From Alcaligenaceae bacterium (GTDB lineage: Bacteria; Pseudomonadota; Gammaproteobacteria; Burkholderiales; Burkholderiaceae_B): DNA of 57,314 bases. This document shows, piece by piece, positions 10,343-21,464 of the stretch (the stretch's first letter is position 1; each line of letters opens with the position of its first letter). Both the position numbers and the translations under genes were made by a program. Location of the stretch: the NCBI GenBank assembly GCA_947378965.1, contig CANCMG010000014.1, positions 1-57,314 on the forward strand. Reading direction: 5' to 3'. The notes beneath the pieces were generated by a model. The model had not been told where the DNA came from. It did not search any database and saw nothing but the letters and a program-made list of their open reading frames with translations.

Positions 10343-10978
10343 TTATTGTTGTGCGCGTTGATTCAGTGCTTGAATGAGGCCATCAATACCGTTCTGACTA
10401 ATTTGCTGAGAGAACTGATTGCGGTAGTTTTCAATCAACCAAATATTTTCAACGTTCAGGTCATAAATTTTCCAGCCTTGTGGAGTTTTTTCAAGACGGT
10501 AATCTAGTCCGATCGGTTGAGTATTGGCGTGCTGTGTGACCTGCGATTTGACGACGAGGTCGGTGGCATCGGTCTCGCCACGTAAGGGCAAGACCTTAAC
10601 GCTGGTGGCGTCATCTACCCGAGTGAAGGCACCGCTATACGCACGGCCTAAGGTGCCGCGAAAGGCTTTGACCAGGGCTGCCTGCTGTTCGGGCGTTGCC
10701 TGACGCCAATAGCGACCTGCTGCGAGGCGCGTTGTTTTTTCAAAATTGACGTTAGGCAAAATTAATTCGTCAACGATTTGATTCACGCGTGCGGTGTTGC
10801 CTGCGCGCACACTGCTATCGGCCTTGAGCGCGGTTAACACTTGATCGGCGACTTGTTGTACGAAGTCGTTGGGGGCTGCGTTTGGGTCGGGCTTTGTTTG
10901 TGCGTGTGAAGCGTGACTCAACCCCAGCAGCAAGCACAAGGTAAACAGCGTAAAAAATAAATCAATGCGAGACTTCAT
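10343..10978 (-). CDS. mlaC: Periplasmic phospholipid-binding protein MlaC
   Basis: MlaC shuttles phospholipids through the periplasm between the outer-membrane MlaA complex and the inner-membrane MlaFED complex. The 211-residue product has a signal peptide (hydrophobic stretch LFFTLFTLCLLLGLSHASHA, cleavage after AxA near residue 27) and the MlaC/Ttg2D domain: QVADQVLTALKADSSV, KTTRLAAGRYWRQATPEQQA, and DYRLEKTPQGWKIYDLNVEN. The ATG at 10978 has AAGGA 7 bases upstream. A TTG one codon earlier is also in frame. No mlaB follows: only 64 bp separate it from the ABC ATPase. Confidence 0.92.
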   Translation of the reverse strand: MKSRIDLFFTLFTLCLLLGLSHASHAQTKPDPNAAPNDFVQQVADQVLTALKADSSVRAGNTARVNQIVDELILPNVNFEKTTRLAAGRYWRQATPEQQAALVKAFRGTLGRAYSGAFTRVDDATSVKVLPLRGETDATDLVVKSQVTQHANTQPIGLDYRLEKTPQGWKIYDLNVENIWLIENYRNQFSQQISQNGIDGLIQALNQRAQQ

Positions 10979-11034
10979 CAAACCTATCCTTGCAATGGGC
11001 TAAATATATGGTGGCGTGTGCTGCGTGCAAAACT

Positions 11035-11832
11035 TTATTTTTTTGGGGAGATTCCAAGCGTTTTTTCATCGGCCGGCGCGGCTCCAAAGTCTTCGTAGTT
11101 CGGTAGCTTCTCAGCCTCTGCGGTTGCGCCGTCGACCTGAGCCTTGCGGCGTTTTAGGTAGGCGTCACGAATAAAGGTGTAGCGATCTAGCGCGGTGCGG
11201 TCAATCGTGTTTGTGACTGCGAGCAGTGCCTCTCGGCGCTCGACCACTTCAAGACCATAAATCGAATTACGAACAGCGATGTCAGTGATTAACGAACCAT
11301 ACCCGAACTGATTCACATAGATATCAACGGCTCGGCCCGCACCGTCTCTGAGAGTCGATGAGCCAATAATAGGCAGCACAACGTAGGGGCCAGAGCCTAA
11401 GCCCCAGACGCCAAGGGTGACACCAAAATCATTAGGAATACGCTTGGCGCCAGTTTGACTTGCGATGTCTAAGCAACCACCAAGCCCCATCGTCGAGTTG
11501 AGTAAGACGCGGCCAAACGTATTAAGTGCATCGACTTGGCGCCCTTGTAACGTGCTGTTAAACCAAGACCAAACGTCACCGATATTTAAAAAGATGTTGT
11601 TGATACAGGTGCGAACGGGTTGTGGCATCACAAACGCGTACGCTTCAGCGGCCGGCTTTAATACGGCGCGATCCACCGCATCGTTGAACTCGAAGACCGC
11701 TCGGTTTGAGGCTTCGAGAGGGTCGGCGGGATTTGCTGGACCTGGTGGGTGCGTGGCGCACCCTGAGAGCATGACCAAGGCGGCTGCACACAGCGCTAGG
11801 CCAAACTGCTGAGTAAAAAAACGAGAGCGCAT
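11035..11832 (-). CDS. mlaA: Outer-membrane phospholipid-removal lipoprotein MlaA (VacJ)
   Basis: MlaA extracts misplaced phospholipids from the outer leaflet of the outer membrane. The 265-residue protein has a lipoprotein signal ending in LSGCATHP (lipid-anchored Cys near 24) and the VacJ core DPLEASNRAVFEFNDAVDRA, FLNIGDVWSWFNSTLQGR, and the glycine-rich GVTLGVWGLGSGPYVVLPII. The C-terminal extension after about residue 220 is charged and variable. It lies 12 bp after mlaD on the same strand. Having mlaA inside the cluster, rather than elsewhere as in E. coli, fits Burkholderiales. Confidence 0.93.
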   Translation of the reverse strand: MRSRFFTQQFGLALCAAALVMLSGCATHPPGPANPADPLEASNRAVFEFNDAVDRAVLKPAAEAYAFVMPQPVRTCINNIFLNIGDVWSWFNSTLQGRQVDALNTFGRVLLNSTMGLGGCLDIASQTGAKRIPNDFGVTLGVWGLGSGPYVVLPIIGSSTLRDGAGRAVDIYVNQFGYGSLITDIAVRNSIYGLEVVERREALLAVTNTIDRTALDRYTFIRDAYLKRRKAQVDGATAEAEKLPNYEDFGAAPADEKTLGISPKK

Positions 11833-11844
11833 GTTGCCTGACCA

Positions 11845-12360
11845 TTATTGAGAGAGTTTGGGTGACTTGGGTGCGGGGGCTGACTCGGTGCCTTGGGGCG
11901 TACCTTGTTTTTCAGCAGAGGAGTACAAAAATTGACTGATCAGGCTTTCAAGGACGATCGCGCTTTGCGTGAACTGAAGAGTCGCACCTGCAACAAGGTC
12001 GGCGTCGTCGCCACCTGGTTCAAGGCCGATGTATTGCTCGCCGAGCAAGCCAGAAGTCAAAATTTTGGCCGAAGAGTCTTTTGGAAAATGGTAGTTCTTT
12101 TCAATTTGAACAGTGACGACCGCTTGAAAGGTTTTTTCATCTAGCGCGATACTGGCCACCCGACCAACTACCACTCCCGCACTTTTCACTGGCGCACGTA
12201 CTTTAAGCCCACCGATGTTGTCGAACTTTGCCGACAGCGTGTAGGTGGGCGAAAAAGAGAAGCTGCTGAGGTTGCCGGCTCGCAAGGCTAGAAAAGCGAG
12301 CGCGATGCCGCCTAACAAGATAAAGAGCCCTACCAACCAGTCTGTTTTTTCGTTCGACAT
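11845..12360 (-). CDS. mlaD: MCE-domain phospholipid carrier MlaD
   Basis: Inner-membrane-anchored MCE protein that forms the hexameric ring above MlaE. The 171-residue protein has an N-terminal anchor WLVGLFILLGGIALAFLALR followed by the MCE domain: YTLSAKFDNIGGLKVRAPVK, SAGVVVGRVASIALD, and GLLGEQYIGLEPGGDDADL. The C-terminus is Pro/Ser-rich and short. mlaE lies 11 bp upstream and mlaA 12 bp downstream. Confidence 0.93.
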   Translation of the reverse strand: MSNEKTDWLVGLFILLGGIALAFLALRAGNLSSFSFSPTYTLSAKFDNIGGLKVRAPVKSAGVVVGRVASIALDEKTFQAVVTVQIEKNYHFPKDSSAKILTSGLLGEQYIGLEPGGDDADLVAGATLQFTQSAIVLESLISQFLYSSAEKQGTPQGTESAPAPKSPKLSQ

Positions 12361-12371
12361 TGTTTGACCCT

Positions 12372-13157
12372 TTAGTTGCTGAACATCAGCGCAGTCAGTA
12401 GAAAATCAAGGCCCAAGACCGCCAGCGAGCCGGTTACTACGGTACGCGTGGTGGCGCGCGCAACGCCTTCGGGTGTTGGGCGAGCCTGCCAGCCTTCGTA
12501 GAGGGCGATCAGCGTCACGGCCACCCCAAAGATGATACTTTTTATCACGCCGTTCAAGACGTCTTTGTAAACATCGACGCCGTTTTGCATTTGTGACCAA
12601 AAGGCACCGGTATCGATGCCAATCAGTAGCACACCGACCACCCAGCCGCCAATAATGCCGACCATTGAAAACACTGCGGCCAACACGGGCATTGCAAGGA
12701 CACCACCCCAAAAGCGAGGCACAAAGACTCGTCTGAGTGGGTCAACGGCCATGACTTCCATTGCAGCTAATTGTTCGCCGGCTTTCATCAGTCCAATTTC
12801 AGCGGTGAGCGAGGTGCCGGCCCGCCCGGCAAACAGCAGGGCGGTAATGACTGGGCCGAGCTCACGCGTCAGCGAGAGTGCGACCAGCAAGCCAAGCGCC
12901 TCTTCAGAGCCATAGCGGTTCAGGGTGTAATACCCTTGTAATCCTAAAACAAAGCCGACGAATAAACCCGAGACAATAATAATGAGCAAGGAAAAATTGC
13001 CGATGAAGTGCACTTGTTGAGACACCAGGCGCGGGCGCTTGAATACGATGCTGCTGCGTTGCAACAGCATGAAAAAGAAACGCGTAAACAGACCAAGCCC
13101 AGTGAGACGCTCACGCGCCTGCTTGCCAAGACGGGCTAAAAAGTTGAGTTGACTCAT
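12372..13157 (-). CDS. mlaE: Phospholipid ABC transporter permease MlaE
   Basis: Integral membrane subunit of the MlaFED complex. The 261-residue protein shows the MlaE core: HFIGNFSLLIIIVSGLFVGF, RELGPVITALLFAGRAGTSL, TAEIGLMKAGEQLAAMEVM and VFVPRFWGGVLAMPVL. The ATG at 13157 overlaps the mlaF stop in an ATGA junction. The frame extends nine codons further upstream into mlaF, but that extension adds nothing family-like. About five or six hydrophobic segments are apparent. Confidence 0.93.
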   Translation of the reverse strand: MSQLNFLARLGKQARERLTGLGLFTRFFFMLLQRSSIVFKRPRLVSQQVHFIGNFSLLIIIVSGLFVGFVLGLQGYYTLNRYGSEEALGLLVALSLTRELGPVITALLFAGRAGTSLTAEIGLMKAGEQLAAMEVMAVDPLRRVFVPRFWGGVLAMPVLAAVFSMVGIIGGWVVGVLLIGIDTGAFWSQMQNGVDVYKDVLNGVIKSIIFGVAVTLIALYEGWQARPTPEGVARATTRTVVTGSLAVLGLDFLLTALMFSN

Positions 13158-13987
13158 GCCCGTGTACCCGTGCGGGCGAGCCAAGCTTCGAAGGCTGGGG
13201 TAACGGGATAGTCGAAAGCAACCGGACCATCGGCATGCCCATGCAAAAACTGTTGCACGTAAGGGTCAGCCGAGGCCCCGAGCGTGGCGGGTGTGCCGTG
13301 TGCTTTGAGTTCACCCTGGCCGACCAGATAAACGTGATCGGCAATGGCAAAGGATTCTGCAATATCATGAGTGATGACCACTGAGGCGCAGCCCAGCCGG
13401 TCAGACAGACTGCGAATCAGGCGCGCTGTGATGCCTAGCGAGATTGGGTCAAGACCAGCAAAGGGCTCGTCATACAACACCAGTTCGGGTTCAAGCACCA
13501 CCGCGCGTGCCAGCGCGACCCGCCGCGCCATACCGCCAGAAATTTCAGACACCTTTAAATGTGCAGCCGCACGCAACCCCACGGCGTTGAGCTTTTCGAG
13601 CACGCGCTCGGTGAGCTGTGCGGCTGACAGGCTAAGGTGTTCACGCAGCGGAAAGGCGACGTTTTCGAAGACGTTCAGGTCGGTGAAGAGCGCACCCTGC
13701 TGAAACAAGACCCCCATGCGCTGTCGCAGCGATTGCAGCAGCGGGCGATCGACATTGGCCAGATTTTGCCCAAACAGGGTGATCGTGCCCTGGCGTGCGA
13801 CGAGTTGGCCAGTGGCCGCGCGTAGCAAGGTGGTTTTGCCTGATCCCGAACCACCCATCATGGCCACGACTTGACCTGGCAAGACTTCGAGCGAGATCTC
13901 ACGCAGCACGGTGAAGTCACCGTAGCCAAGCGAAACACCTTCAAGGCGTAGCACTGGTTGGTGTGAGTTCTGAGGGGGCGTAAGCAT
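13154..13987 (-). CDS. mlaF: Phospholipid ABC transporter ATP-binding protein MlaF
   Basis: ATPase that powers MlaE/MlaD phospholipid transport. A 277-residue protein with Walker A MMGGSGSGKTTLLRAATGQL, signature EISGGMARRVALARAVVLEP, Walker B LVLYDEPFAGLDPISLGI and switch His in VVITHDIAESF. First gene of the Mla block; a candidate promoter lies about 80 bp upstream. In E. coli MlaF is stabilised by the STAS protein MlaB, which is not encoded in this cluster. Confidence 0.93.
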   Translation of the reverse strand: MLTPPQNSHQPVLRLEGVSLGYGDFTVLREISLEVLPGQVVAMMGGSGSGKTTLLRAATGQLVARQGTITLFGQNLANVDRPLLQSLRQRMGVLFQQGALFTDLNVFENVAFPLREHLSLSAAQLTERVLEKLNAVGLRAAAHLKVSEISGGMARRVALARAVVLEPELVLYDEPFAGLDPISLGITARLIRSLSDRLGCASVVITHDIAESFAIADHVYLVGQGELKAHGTPATLGASADPYVQQFLHGHADGPVAFDYPVTPAFEAWLARTGTRA

Positions 13988-14064
13988 GTTGAACCAAAGG
14001 GATCAGAGCAAAACCCAGGCGCTAAATGTCATAGCGCTGCTGGGCAGTCAGGCTCAGGCCCTCA

Positions 14065-14092
14065 ATTGTAACGCTCATGCAGAAAGTTGTAA
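14065..14092 (-). promoter_or_regulatory. Candidate sigma-70 promoter for the mlaFEDAC genes
   Basis: Read on the minus strand there is TTACAA, a 16-base spacer, then TACAAT (5 of 6 matches to the -10 consensus). The -10 element ends about 78 bases before the mlaF ATG. Position in the gap between the Bug receptor gene and mlaF fits a start for the Mla block. The -35 element is poor, so this is a prediction only. Confidence 0.35.
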
Positions 14093-14126
14093 CACCCTCT
14101 GTACGGTCGGGCGGTGATTAAAGAGC

Positions 14127-15134
14127 TTACTGCGGTTGAATATTCGCTGACTGAATCACTTTGGCCCATTTGGCGGTCTCTGAGGCAATAAACCGAGCAA
14201 AGTCTTCAGGTGTACCGCCGCCAGCCTGACTGGCAGTGTCGGCGATCTGTTTGATCACCTCAGGATCGAGCAAGATTTCGTTGAGTACCGCATTGAGCTT
14301 GGAGACGATGGCCGCTGGAGTGCCACCCGGGGCGATGATGCCTTGCCAGTTGTATGACTCAAAGTCAGGGATGCCGAGTTCGACCATCGTCGGTACGTCG
14401 GGCAATAGGGCCAGACGTTTGGTCGAGGTCACGGCGAGCGGGCGTATTTTTTGGCCCTTGATGGCAGGAAGGGCCGCGTAGCCCATTTCAAACATCATGC
14501 CCAGGTGGCCTGCCATCAGGTCAGTTGAGGCAGGCGCACCGCCTTTGTATGGCACGTGCACAATATCAATGTTGGCGAGGTTGCGAAACATTTCACCAGA
14601 GAGGTGGTGAGCGCCGCCGATTCCTGACGAGCCAAAGGTAAGTTTGCCAGGTTCTTTTTTAGCTAAAGCAATCAGATCAGCTAAATTTTTAACGGGCAGG
14701 CTATTGGCCACACTCAGCACCAAGGGGCTGTTTTCAATCAGAATGACCGGAGCAAGGTCTTTTTGAGGGTTGTAGGGCAGCGTGGTCATCAAGGTTGGGT
14801 TCACGGCTAGTGGGGCCAAATTGCCCGAACCGATCGTGTAGCCATCAGGTGGCGCCTTGGCGATCACGGCCGTACCAATCACACCACCTGCACCACTTTT
14901 GTTTTCGACCACGACCGACTGGCCAAGCTTGTCGGTGAGCTTGCGGGCCAACAGCCGCATGCGCGTGTCAGCGAAGCCGCCCGCTGCATAGGTCACAACC
15001 AAGGTAATACTCTTGCTGGGCCAAGCCTGCGGGCCGGCCGAATTGGCTGGCGTTTGAGCCACAGCCGCTGATAGGCCAGAGATGGCCAAGAGGCTCACCG
15101 CAATCGAACAGAGGCGTTTAAGAGGGTGGGTCAT
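14127..15134 (-). CDS. Bug-family tripartite tricarboxylate transporter substrate-binding protein
   Basis: A 335-residue periplasmic receptor of the Bug/TctC family, greatly expanded in Bordetella and relatives. It has a signal peptide (SIAVSLLAISGLSAAVAQ) and the family pattern: ITLVVTYAAGGFADTRMRLL, GQSVVVENKSGAGGVIGT, PPDGYTIGSGNLAPLAVN, FGSSGIGGAHHLSGEMF and MAGHLGMMFEMG. The ATG at 15134 is chosen because GGAG lies 7 bases upstream; a TTG two codons earlier is also in frame. No TctA/TctB membrane subunits are nearby, so it is an orphan receptor. It follows gltD by 28 bp and may be co-transcribed with gltBD. Ligand unknown. Confidence 0.9.
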   Translation of the reverse strand: MTHPLKRLCSIAVSLLAISGLSAAVAQTPANSAGPQAWPSKSITLVVTYAAGGFADTRMRLLARKLTDKLGQSVVVENKSGAGGVIGTAVIAKAPPDGYTIGSGNLAPLAVNPTLMTTLPYNPQKDLAPVILIENSPLVLSVANSLPVKNLADLIALAKKEPGKLTFGSSGIGGAHHLSGEMFRNLANIDIVHVPYKGGAPASTDLMAGHLGMMFEMGYAALPAIKGQKIRPLAVTSTKRLALLPDVPTMVELGIPDFESYNWQGIIAPGGTPAAIVSKLNAVLNEILLDPEVIKQIADTASQAGGGTPEDFARFIASETAKWAKVIQSANIQPQ

Positions 15135-15162
15135 TGGCAATCTCCGGCTGGTTTGGTTTGGC

Positions 15163-16629
15163 TTAGCGAGGTAAGTCGCTTGAACCCATTAAAAACTCAT
15201 CAACAGAGCGTGCGCATTGGCGGCCTTCACGAATTGCCCACACAACCAACGACTGGCCGCGTCGCATGTCACCCGCTGCGAAGACTTTTGCGAGATTGGT
15301 GCGATAGTCGTCAGTGTTGGCGCGCACGTTGCCGCGCGCATCTTGATCAACGCCAAAGGCAGTTAAGACTGAGTGAATGGGCGCGACAAAGCCCATGGCC
15401 AGCAAAACGAGATCTGCTTGAATATCGAATTCAGAGCCTTTGACCTCTTGCATCTTCATCTGGCCTGAGGTTTCGTCCTTGACCCACTCGACGCGAGCCG
15501 CAACAAGCTTTTCGACTTTGCCACCTTTGCCTGCTAAAGATTTGCTAGTGATTGCCCAGTCGCGCTCGGCACCCTCTTCGTGCGACGACGAAGTGCGCAA
15601 TTTTGCGGGCCAGTAGGGCCAGGTCATCGCTTTGTTTTCGCTTTCAGGGGGGCGAGGCATCAATTCAATTTGTGTGACCGACTTGGCGCCATGACGGTTA
15701 CTGGTGCCGACACAATCCGAGCCAGTATCGCCACCACCAATCACGACAACATGCTTACCTTTGGCAAGCACTTGCGAACTGAGTTTGTCGCCGGCGACCA
15801 CTTTGTTTTGTGGGCGCAAGAAATCCATGGCGTACATCACGCCTTCGAGTTCGCGACCGGCGATTGGTAAGTCACGCGGAGTTTCACAGCCACCCGTTAA
15901 CACGACTGCGTCAAACTCTTTTTGTAAAGCCTCTGGCGTCTTAACGGTGAGGTCTTTACTGGGGACTTGTGCGGCCTCGCCAATGTAATGCGACGTTTTA
16001 AACGTGACACCTTCAGCTTGCATTTGAGTGATACGCTGATCAATCAAGACTTTCTCAAGTTTGAAGTCAGGGATACCATAGCGCAGCAAGCCGCCGATAC
16101 GATCATTTTTTTCAAAGACGGTGACGGCATGACCGACACGTGCCAATTGTTGCGCGCACGCTAAACCGGCTGGGCCCGAACCAATCACCGCGACCGTTTT
16201 GCCGGTTTTTTTAGCGGGCGGCTGCGGCACGACCCAGCCTTCGGCCCATCCCTTGTCAATGATCGCGTGCTCAATGGATTTGATGCCGACCGCATCGTCA
16301 TTGATATTGAGCGTGCAAGCTGACTCGCAGGGCGCGGGGCAGATCCGCCCCGTGAACTCAGGAAAATTGTTCGTCGAGTGCAAGACATCCAACGCACCAC
16401 GCCAGTTTTGGCGATACACCAAGTCGTTCCAGTCGGGAATGATGTTGTTAACGGGGCAGCCGTTATTACAAAACGGTATACCGCAATCCATGCAGCGCGC
16501 TGCTTGTTTGCCCGCTTGCTCATCCGAGAGATGCAAGACGAATTCACGCCAGTGTTTGAGGCGACTTGTGGGCGCCTCGGATGCCTCTTGCAGACGGTCA
16601 AGCTCTAAAAAGCCAGTGATTTTTCCCAT
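15163..16629 (-). CDS. gltD: Glutamate synthase (NADPH) small subunit
   Basis: Beta subunit of NADPH-GOGAT, which passes electrons from NADPH to the large subunit for glutamate formation from 2-oxoglutarate and glutamine. The 488-residue protein has the N-terminal Fe-S cysteine region [20 protein letters not shown], an FAD-binding motif [20 protein letters not shown], a second nucleotide-binding motif [20 protein letters not shown], and a C-terminal FAD segment [20 protein letters not shown]. It begins 9 bases after the gltB stop, the standard gltB-gltD arrangement. Confidence 0.96.
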   Translation of the reverse strand: MGKITGFLELDRLQEASEAPTSRLKHWREFVLHLSDEQAGKQAARCMDCGIPFCNNGCPVNNIIPDWNDLVYRQNWRGALDVLHSTNNFPEFTGRICPAPCESACTLNINDDAVGIKSIEHAIIDKGWAEGWVVPQPPAKKTGKTVAVIGSGPAGLACAQQLARVGHAVTVFEKNDRIGGLLRYGIPDFKLEKVLIDQRITQMQAEGVTFKTSHYIGEAAQVPSKDLTVKTPEALQKEFDAVVLTGGCETPRDLPIAGRELEGVMYAMDFLRPQNKVVAGDKLSSQVLAKGKHVVVIGGGDTGSDCVGTSNRHGAKSVTQIELMPRPPESENKAMTWPYWPAKLRTSSSHEEGAERDWAITSKSLAGKGGKVEKLVAARVEWVKDETSGQMKMQEVKGSEFDIQADLVLLAMGFVAPIHSVLTAFGVDQDARGNVRANTDDYRTNLAKVFAAGDMRRGQSLVVWAIREGRQCARSVDEFLMGSSDLPR

Positions 16630-16638
16630 GATGATTCC

Positions 16639-19600
16639 TTATGCAGCTTTGGGTTGTGGATTGGCAGCGCGCCACATCTCGCCAAGCGCGCGCTTGTAAT
16701 CCACAGGCATGATTTTGATGAATTTACCGCGCGCGCTTTCCCAGTGGCTGACTAAATCGCGTGCGCCAAAACTGCCGGTGTAACGGAAATGGTTTTCAAC
16801 CAGTCGTTTGAGAATCGCTTCGTCGGTTTCGCGCGCACTGCCACGACCCAGGCTGTGCCAAATGTCGATACCTTGGGTTTTTTCTTGTTCAGCAGAGGAC
16901 AACACAGGCTCGATCGCGACCATGCTCAGATTGCAGCGTTCAGCGAACGTGCGCTCAGGATCCCAGACATAGGCAACACCGCCCGACATACCGGCAGCGA
17001 AATTGCGCCCAGTGGCGCCAAGTACAACCACGGTGCCGCCGGTCATGTATTCGCAACCATGGTCACCCGTGCCTTCAACAACAGCCGCAGCACCCGAGTT
17101 ACGCACGGCAAAGCGCTCGCCAGCAACGCCGTTGAAATAGGCCTCGCCACCGGTGGCGCCGTAAAGCACCGTGTTACCAATAATGATGTGATCGACGCCT
17201 AAACCGCGAAAATCGTTCGGCGAGCGCACGATGATTCGACCACCCGACAAGCCCTTACCAACGTAGTCGTTGCCTTCACCCACTAAATCGAGTGTGATGC
17301 CACGAGCCAAAAAGGCACCGAAGCTTTGGCCGGCCGTGCCGTTGCATTGAATATGAATCGTGTCATCGGGCAGGCCCTCATCGCCATAGCGTGTGGCGAT
17401 TCGCCCCGACAACATCGCGCCAATCGTGCGATTGCGATTGCGTACCGGTACGATGAATGACACTTTTTCACCGCGTTCGATCGCGGGCTTGCTACGCTCG
17501 ATCAGTTCGTGATCAAGCGCCGACTCAAGGCCGTGATCTTGGGTTTCGAGTTGACGACGTGGGCTGTCATTGGCGGGTTGGTAAAACACACGACTGAAAT
17601 CTAGGCCGTGGGCCTTCCAGTGCTCGATACCTGAGCGGGTATCGAGCAGATCGACACGGCCGACCAACTCGTCGAACGTGCGGATGCCCAGCTGAGCCAT
17701 GATTTCGCGAACTTCTTCAGCGACAAAGAAGAAGTAGTTCACAACGTTTTCTGGTTTGCCTTGAAATTTTTGACGCAAGACAGGATCTTGCGTGGCCACA
17801 CCAACAGGGCAGGTGTTCAGATGGCATTTGCGCATCATGATGCAGCCTTCAACGACTAGAGGCGCGGTCGCAAAGCCGAACTCGTCAGCCCCAAGCAGCG
17901 CGCCAATGGCAACGTCGCGGCCTGTTTTCATTTGACCGTCGGCCTGCACACGAATACGGCTGCGCAGTTTGTTGAGCATCAGCGTTTGTTGTGTCTCGGC
18001 CAGGCCCAGCTCCCAGGGGGTGCCTGCGTGCTTAATGGATGAAACAGGAGACGCACCCGTGCCGCCGTCGTGACCAGAGATGGTGACGTGATCTGCCTTA
18101 GCTTTGGCGACGCCAGCGGCGACCGTACCGACACCGACCTCAGACACTAGCTTGACTGAAATTGAGGCGCGCGCGTTGACGTTTTTAAGGTCGTGAATCA
18201 GCTGTGCCAAATCTTCGATCGAGTAAATGTCGTGGTGCGGAGGTGGTGAAATCAAACCCACGCCAGGCACCGAGCAGCGCAACTTGGCAATGTACTCAGA
18301 GACTTTGTGGCCGGGCAATTGACCACCTTCGCCCGGCTTGGCGCCTTGCGCCATTTTGATCTGGATTTGATCTGCGCTCGAGAGGTATTCGGCACTGACG
18401 CCAAACCGCCCCGAGGCGACCTGCTTGATCTTCGAGCGCATTGAGTCGCCGGCCTGCAAGGGCACATCGGCGGCAATGCGATCGGCGCCAAGCTCAGAGG
18501 CAAGGGTGGCGCCCGCGAGGATGCCGCTGCTGCCGGTGCGTAATTCGTTGCGGTAGCGCAACTCGTCTTCGCCGCCTTCGCCGGTGTTTGATTTGCCGCC
18601 AATGCGATTCATGGCGACGGCGAGCACAGAATGTGCCTCGGTTGAAATCGAACCAAGCGACATTGCACCGGTTGCAAAGCGTTTGACGATCTCTTTGGCG
18701 GATTCAACTTCGTCGATGGCGATGGCGCGCGCCGGATCAACCTTGAATTCAAAGAGGCCGCGCAACGTCATGTGACGCTTGCTTTGATCGTTGATCAGCT
18801 GTGCGTATTCTTTGTAAGTGCGATAGTTGTTTGCGCGCGTGGCGTGTTGCAACTTAGCGATCGAATCAGGTGTCCACATGTGGTCTTCGCCGCGAACACG
18901 ATAGGCGTACTCGCCACCCGCATCTAGGGCATTTGCCAGTACGGGGTCATTGCCAAACGCTGCGCGATGGGTGCGCAAGGCCTCTTCGGCAACTTCAAAA
19001 ATACCAATGCCTTCAATGGTGCTGGCGGTGCCTGAAAAGTATTTGTTGACCAGTGCTGTGCGTAAGCCAACCGCCTCAAAAATTTGCGCGCCACAGTAAG
19101 ACATGTAAGTCGAGATGCCCATTTTGGACATGACTTTATTTAGGCCTTTGCCGATTGCTTTGATGTAGTTTTTTTCTGCTTTGTCAGGCGTTGCTGACAT
19201 GTCTTTTAAACTTTCGAGAGCAAGAAAAGGATGGATGGCTTCGGCTCCGTAGCCGCCTAGCAACGCAAAATGATGCACCTCGCGTGCCGAGCCTGTTTCA
19301 ACGACTAAGCCAGTGTTGGTGCGTAGCCCTTCGCGAATCAGGTGCTGGTGAACCGCAGAGGTCGCGAGCAAGGCAGGAATTGCAACACGCTCGTGATCGA
19401 CAGCGCGGTCGGTCAGGATCAGGACATTGAACCCGGTGTTCACGGCGTCAACGGCTCGAGCACAAAGCGCCGCGATGCGCGCTTCGATACCTTGGGCGCC
19501 CCACGACGCGGGGTAGGTGATATCTAATTCAAAGCTGCGAAACTTGTCGCCAGTGAGCTCGGCAATCGAACGCAACTGTGCCATTTCGGCCACGTCAAGA

Positions 19601-21375
19601 ACGGGCTGCGTGACTTCAAGACGCAGCGGCGGGTTGACGTTGTTGATATCAAGCAGATTGGGCTTAGGTCCGATAAACGAGACCAGCGACATCACCATTT
19701 GTTCGCGAATTGGGTCGATCGGCGGGTTGGTCACCTGCGCAAATAACTGACGAAAGTAATTGTAAAAAGGCTTTGCCCGGCTCGACAAAATCGCTAGCGG
19801 TGCGTCGTTGCCCATCGAGCCAATCGATTCTTCGCCCGTTTCGGCCATGACTTCAAGAATGAATTTGTAATCTTCTTGCGTCCAGCCAAAGGCTTGTTGA
19901 CGGTCTAGCAGAGTGTCGCTTGCCTGGTTGAGTGCGACGCTTTGCGGCGCAGGTAACGACTCAAGCTTCACGCGCAGGCGATCAATCCATTGCCGATAGG
20001 GGCGTGAGTTCGCGAGTTGTGATTTGATTTCAGCATCGTCAATGATTCGACCTTGTTCAAGGTCGATTAAAAACATCTTGCCTGGCTGCAGGCGCCACTT
20101 TTTGACGATGCGGTTTTCTGGGATTGGAAGCGTGCCGGCCTCAGACGCCATGATCACCATGTCGTCGTCTGTGATCAGGTAACGTGCTGGGCGCAAACCG
20201 TTGCGGTCAAGCGTTGCACCAATTTGGCGGCCATCAGTAAACGCGACCGCGGCAGGGCCGTCCCAGGGCTCCATCATTGCGGCGTGATACTCATAGAATG
20301 CACGGCGGCTCGCGTCCATATGAGTGTGTTGCTCCCAGGCTTCTGGGATCATCATCATCATGGCGTGGGCAAGCGAGTAGCCCGACATGACCAACAGTTC
20401 AAGGCAGTTGTCGAAGGTCGCTGTGTCGGATTGCCCTTCGTAGACAATCGGGTAAAGTTTTTGCAGATCTTCACCGAGCACGGCTGACTGCATCATGCCT
20501 TCGCGCGCGCGCAACCAATTGAAGTTGCCTTTGACAGTGTTGATCTCGCCGTTGTGCGCGATCATGCGATAGGGGTGTGCAAGCGGCCAAGCGGGGAAGG
20601 TGTTGGTAGAAAAACGTTGGTGCACCAACGCGACGGCCGAAACGGTTAAAGGATCGGCCAGATCGCGGTAGTAACGGCCCACTTGATCGGCCAGCAGCAA
20701 GCCTTTGTAAACGATTGTGCGTACCGAAGCCGAAGGCACAAAGTACTCTTGACCATGCACCAAGCCCATCGCCTGGATGGCGTGGCTGGCCGTTTTGCGG
20801 ATGACATACAGTTTGCGCTCAAGTGCGTCAGGCACCATCACGTCGGCACCACGGCCAATGAACAGCTGGCGAATCACGGGCTCGCAGGCGCGCACGGTTG
20901 GCGACATCGGCATGTCGGCATCAACCGGCACATCGCGCCAGCCCAACACCACCTGTTTTTCAGCGCGTACAGCGCGCTCGAGCTCTTGTTCACAGGCTAG
21001 ACGTGAGGCAATTTCTTTGGGCAAAAACACCATGGCTACGCCGTACTCGCCTGGGGCCGGTAGCACCACGCCTTGGCGGGCGAGCTCTTGGCGAAAGAAT
21101 GCGTCGGGGATCTGAATCAAGATGCCCGCGCCATCACCCATGAGCTTATCGGCGCCTACTGCGCCGCGATGGTCAAGGTTTTCAAGGATTTTTAGGCCTT
21201 GCTGAACGATAGAGTGGCTTTTTAACCCCTTGATATGCGCAACAAAACCGACACCGCAGGCATCGTGTTCGTTGGCGGGCGAGTAAAGGCCTTGCGCTTT
21301 GGGCAGGCCAACCACAGGGTTCGCCGCAGTCGGTTTAACGGCTGCGGATTGAAATGTTAAGGGAAACGTTTGCAT
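16639..21375 (-). CDS. gltB: Glutamate synthase (NADPH) large subunit
   Basis: Alpha subunit of GOGAT, 1578 residues. Domains in order: a class II glutaminase whose catalytic Cys becomes N-terminal after removal of a propeptide ([20 protein letters not shown]), a central domain, an FMN-binding synthase barrel ([60 protein letters not shown]), the 3Fe-4S cysteines in [19 protein letters not shown], and the C-terminal glutamate-synthase beta-helix rich in Gly. The frame is open 25 codons upstream, but the ATG at 21375 has AGGAG about 6 bases before it and gives the expected propeptide length. Confidence 0.97.
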   Translation of the reverse strand: MQTFPLTFQSAAVKPTAANPVVGLPKAQGLYSPANEHDACGVGFVAHIKGLKSHSIVQQGLKILENLDHRGAVGADKLMGDGAGILIQIPDAFFRQELARQGVVLPAPGEYGVAMVFLPKEIASRLACEQELERAVRAEKQVVLGWRDVPVDADMPMSPTVRACEPVIRQLFIGRGADVMVPDALERKLYVIRKTASHAIQAMGLVHGQEYFVPSASVRTIVYKGLLLADQVGRYYRDLADPLTVSAVALVHQRFSTNTFPAWPLAHPYRMIAHNGEINTVKGNFNWLRAREGMMQSAVLGEDLQKLYPIVYEGQSDTATFDNCLELLVMSGYSLAHAMMMMIPEAWEQHTHMDASRRAFYEYHAAMMEPWDGPAAVAFTDGRQIGATLDRNGLRPARYLITDDDMVIMASEAGTLPIPENRIVKKWRLQPGKMFLIDLEQGRIIDDAEIKSQLANSRPYRQWIDRLRVKLESLPAPQSVALNQASDTLLDRQQAFGWTQEDYKFILEVMAETGEESIGSMGNDAPLAILSSRAKPFYNYFRQLFAQVTNPPIDPIREQMVMSLVSFIGPKPNLLDINNVNPPLRLEVTQPVLDVAEMAQLRSIAELTGDKFRSFELDITYPASWGAQGIEARIAALCARAVDAVNTGFNVLILTDRAVDHERVAIPALLATSAVHQHLIREGLRTNTGLVVETGSAREVHHFALLGGYGAEAIHPFLALESLKDMSATPDKAEKNYIKAIGKGLNKVMSKMGISTYMSYCGAQIFEAVGLRTALVNKYFSGTASTIEGIGIFEVAEEALRTHRAAFGNDPVLANALDAGGEYAYRVRGEDHMWTPDSIAKLQHATRANNYRTYKEYAQLINDQSKRHMTLRGLFEFKVDPARAIAIDEVESAKEIVKRFATGAMSLGSISTEAHSVLAVAMNRIGGKSNTGEGGEDELRYRNELRTGSSGILAGATLASELGADRIAADVPLQAGDSMRSKIKQVASGRFGVSAEYLSSADQIQIKMAQGAKPGEGGQLPGHKVSEYIAKLRCSVPGVGLISPPPHHDIYSIEDLAQLIHDLKNVNARASISVKLVSEVGVGTVAAGVAKAKADHVTISGHDGGTGASPVSSIKHAGTPWELGLAETQQTLMLNKLRSRIRVQADGQMKTGRDVAIGALLGADEFGFATAPLVVEGCIMMRKCHLNTCPVGVATQDPVLRQKFQGKPENVVNYFFFVAEEVREIMAQLGIRTFDELVGRVDLLDTRSGIEHWKAHGLDFSRVFYQPANDSPRRQLETQDHGLESALDHELIERSKPAIERGEKVSFIVPVRNRNRTIGAMLSGRIATRYGDEGLPDDTIHIQCNGTAGQSFGAFLARGITLDLVGEGNDYVGKGLSGGRIIVRSPNDFRGLGVDHIIIGNTVLYGATGGEAYFNGVAGERFAVRNSGAAAVVEGTGDHGCEYMTGGTVVVLGATGRNFAAGMSGGVAYVWDPERTFAERCNLSMVAIEPVLSSAEQEKTQGIDIWHSLGRGSARETDEAILKRLVENHFRYTGSFGARDLVSHWESARGKFIKIMPVDYKRALGEMWRAANPQPKAA

Positions 21376-21464
21376 AAGGTGCTCCTGAACCACTACAGGC
21401 ATGTTGCAGTGCGAGGCAGAGACAATACGCCTGAAAATGCGGCACTGCAAGAGGATTTAATCGG

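Noticed and set aside
21376-21450. N-terminal 25-codon extension of gltB
   Set aside because: It covers the ribosome site AGGAG of the ATG at 21375 and gives a leader unlike the short GltB propeptide.
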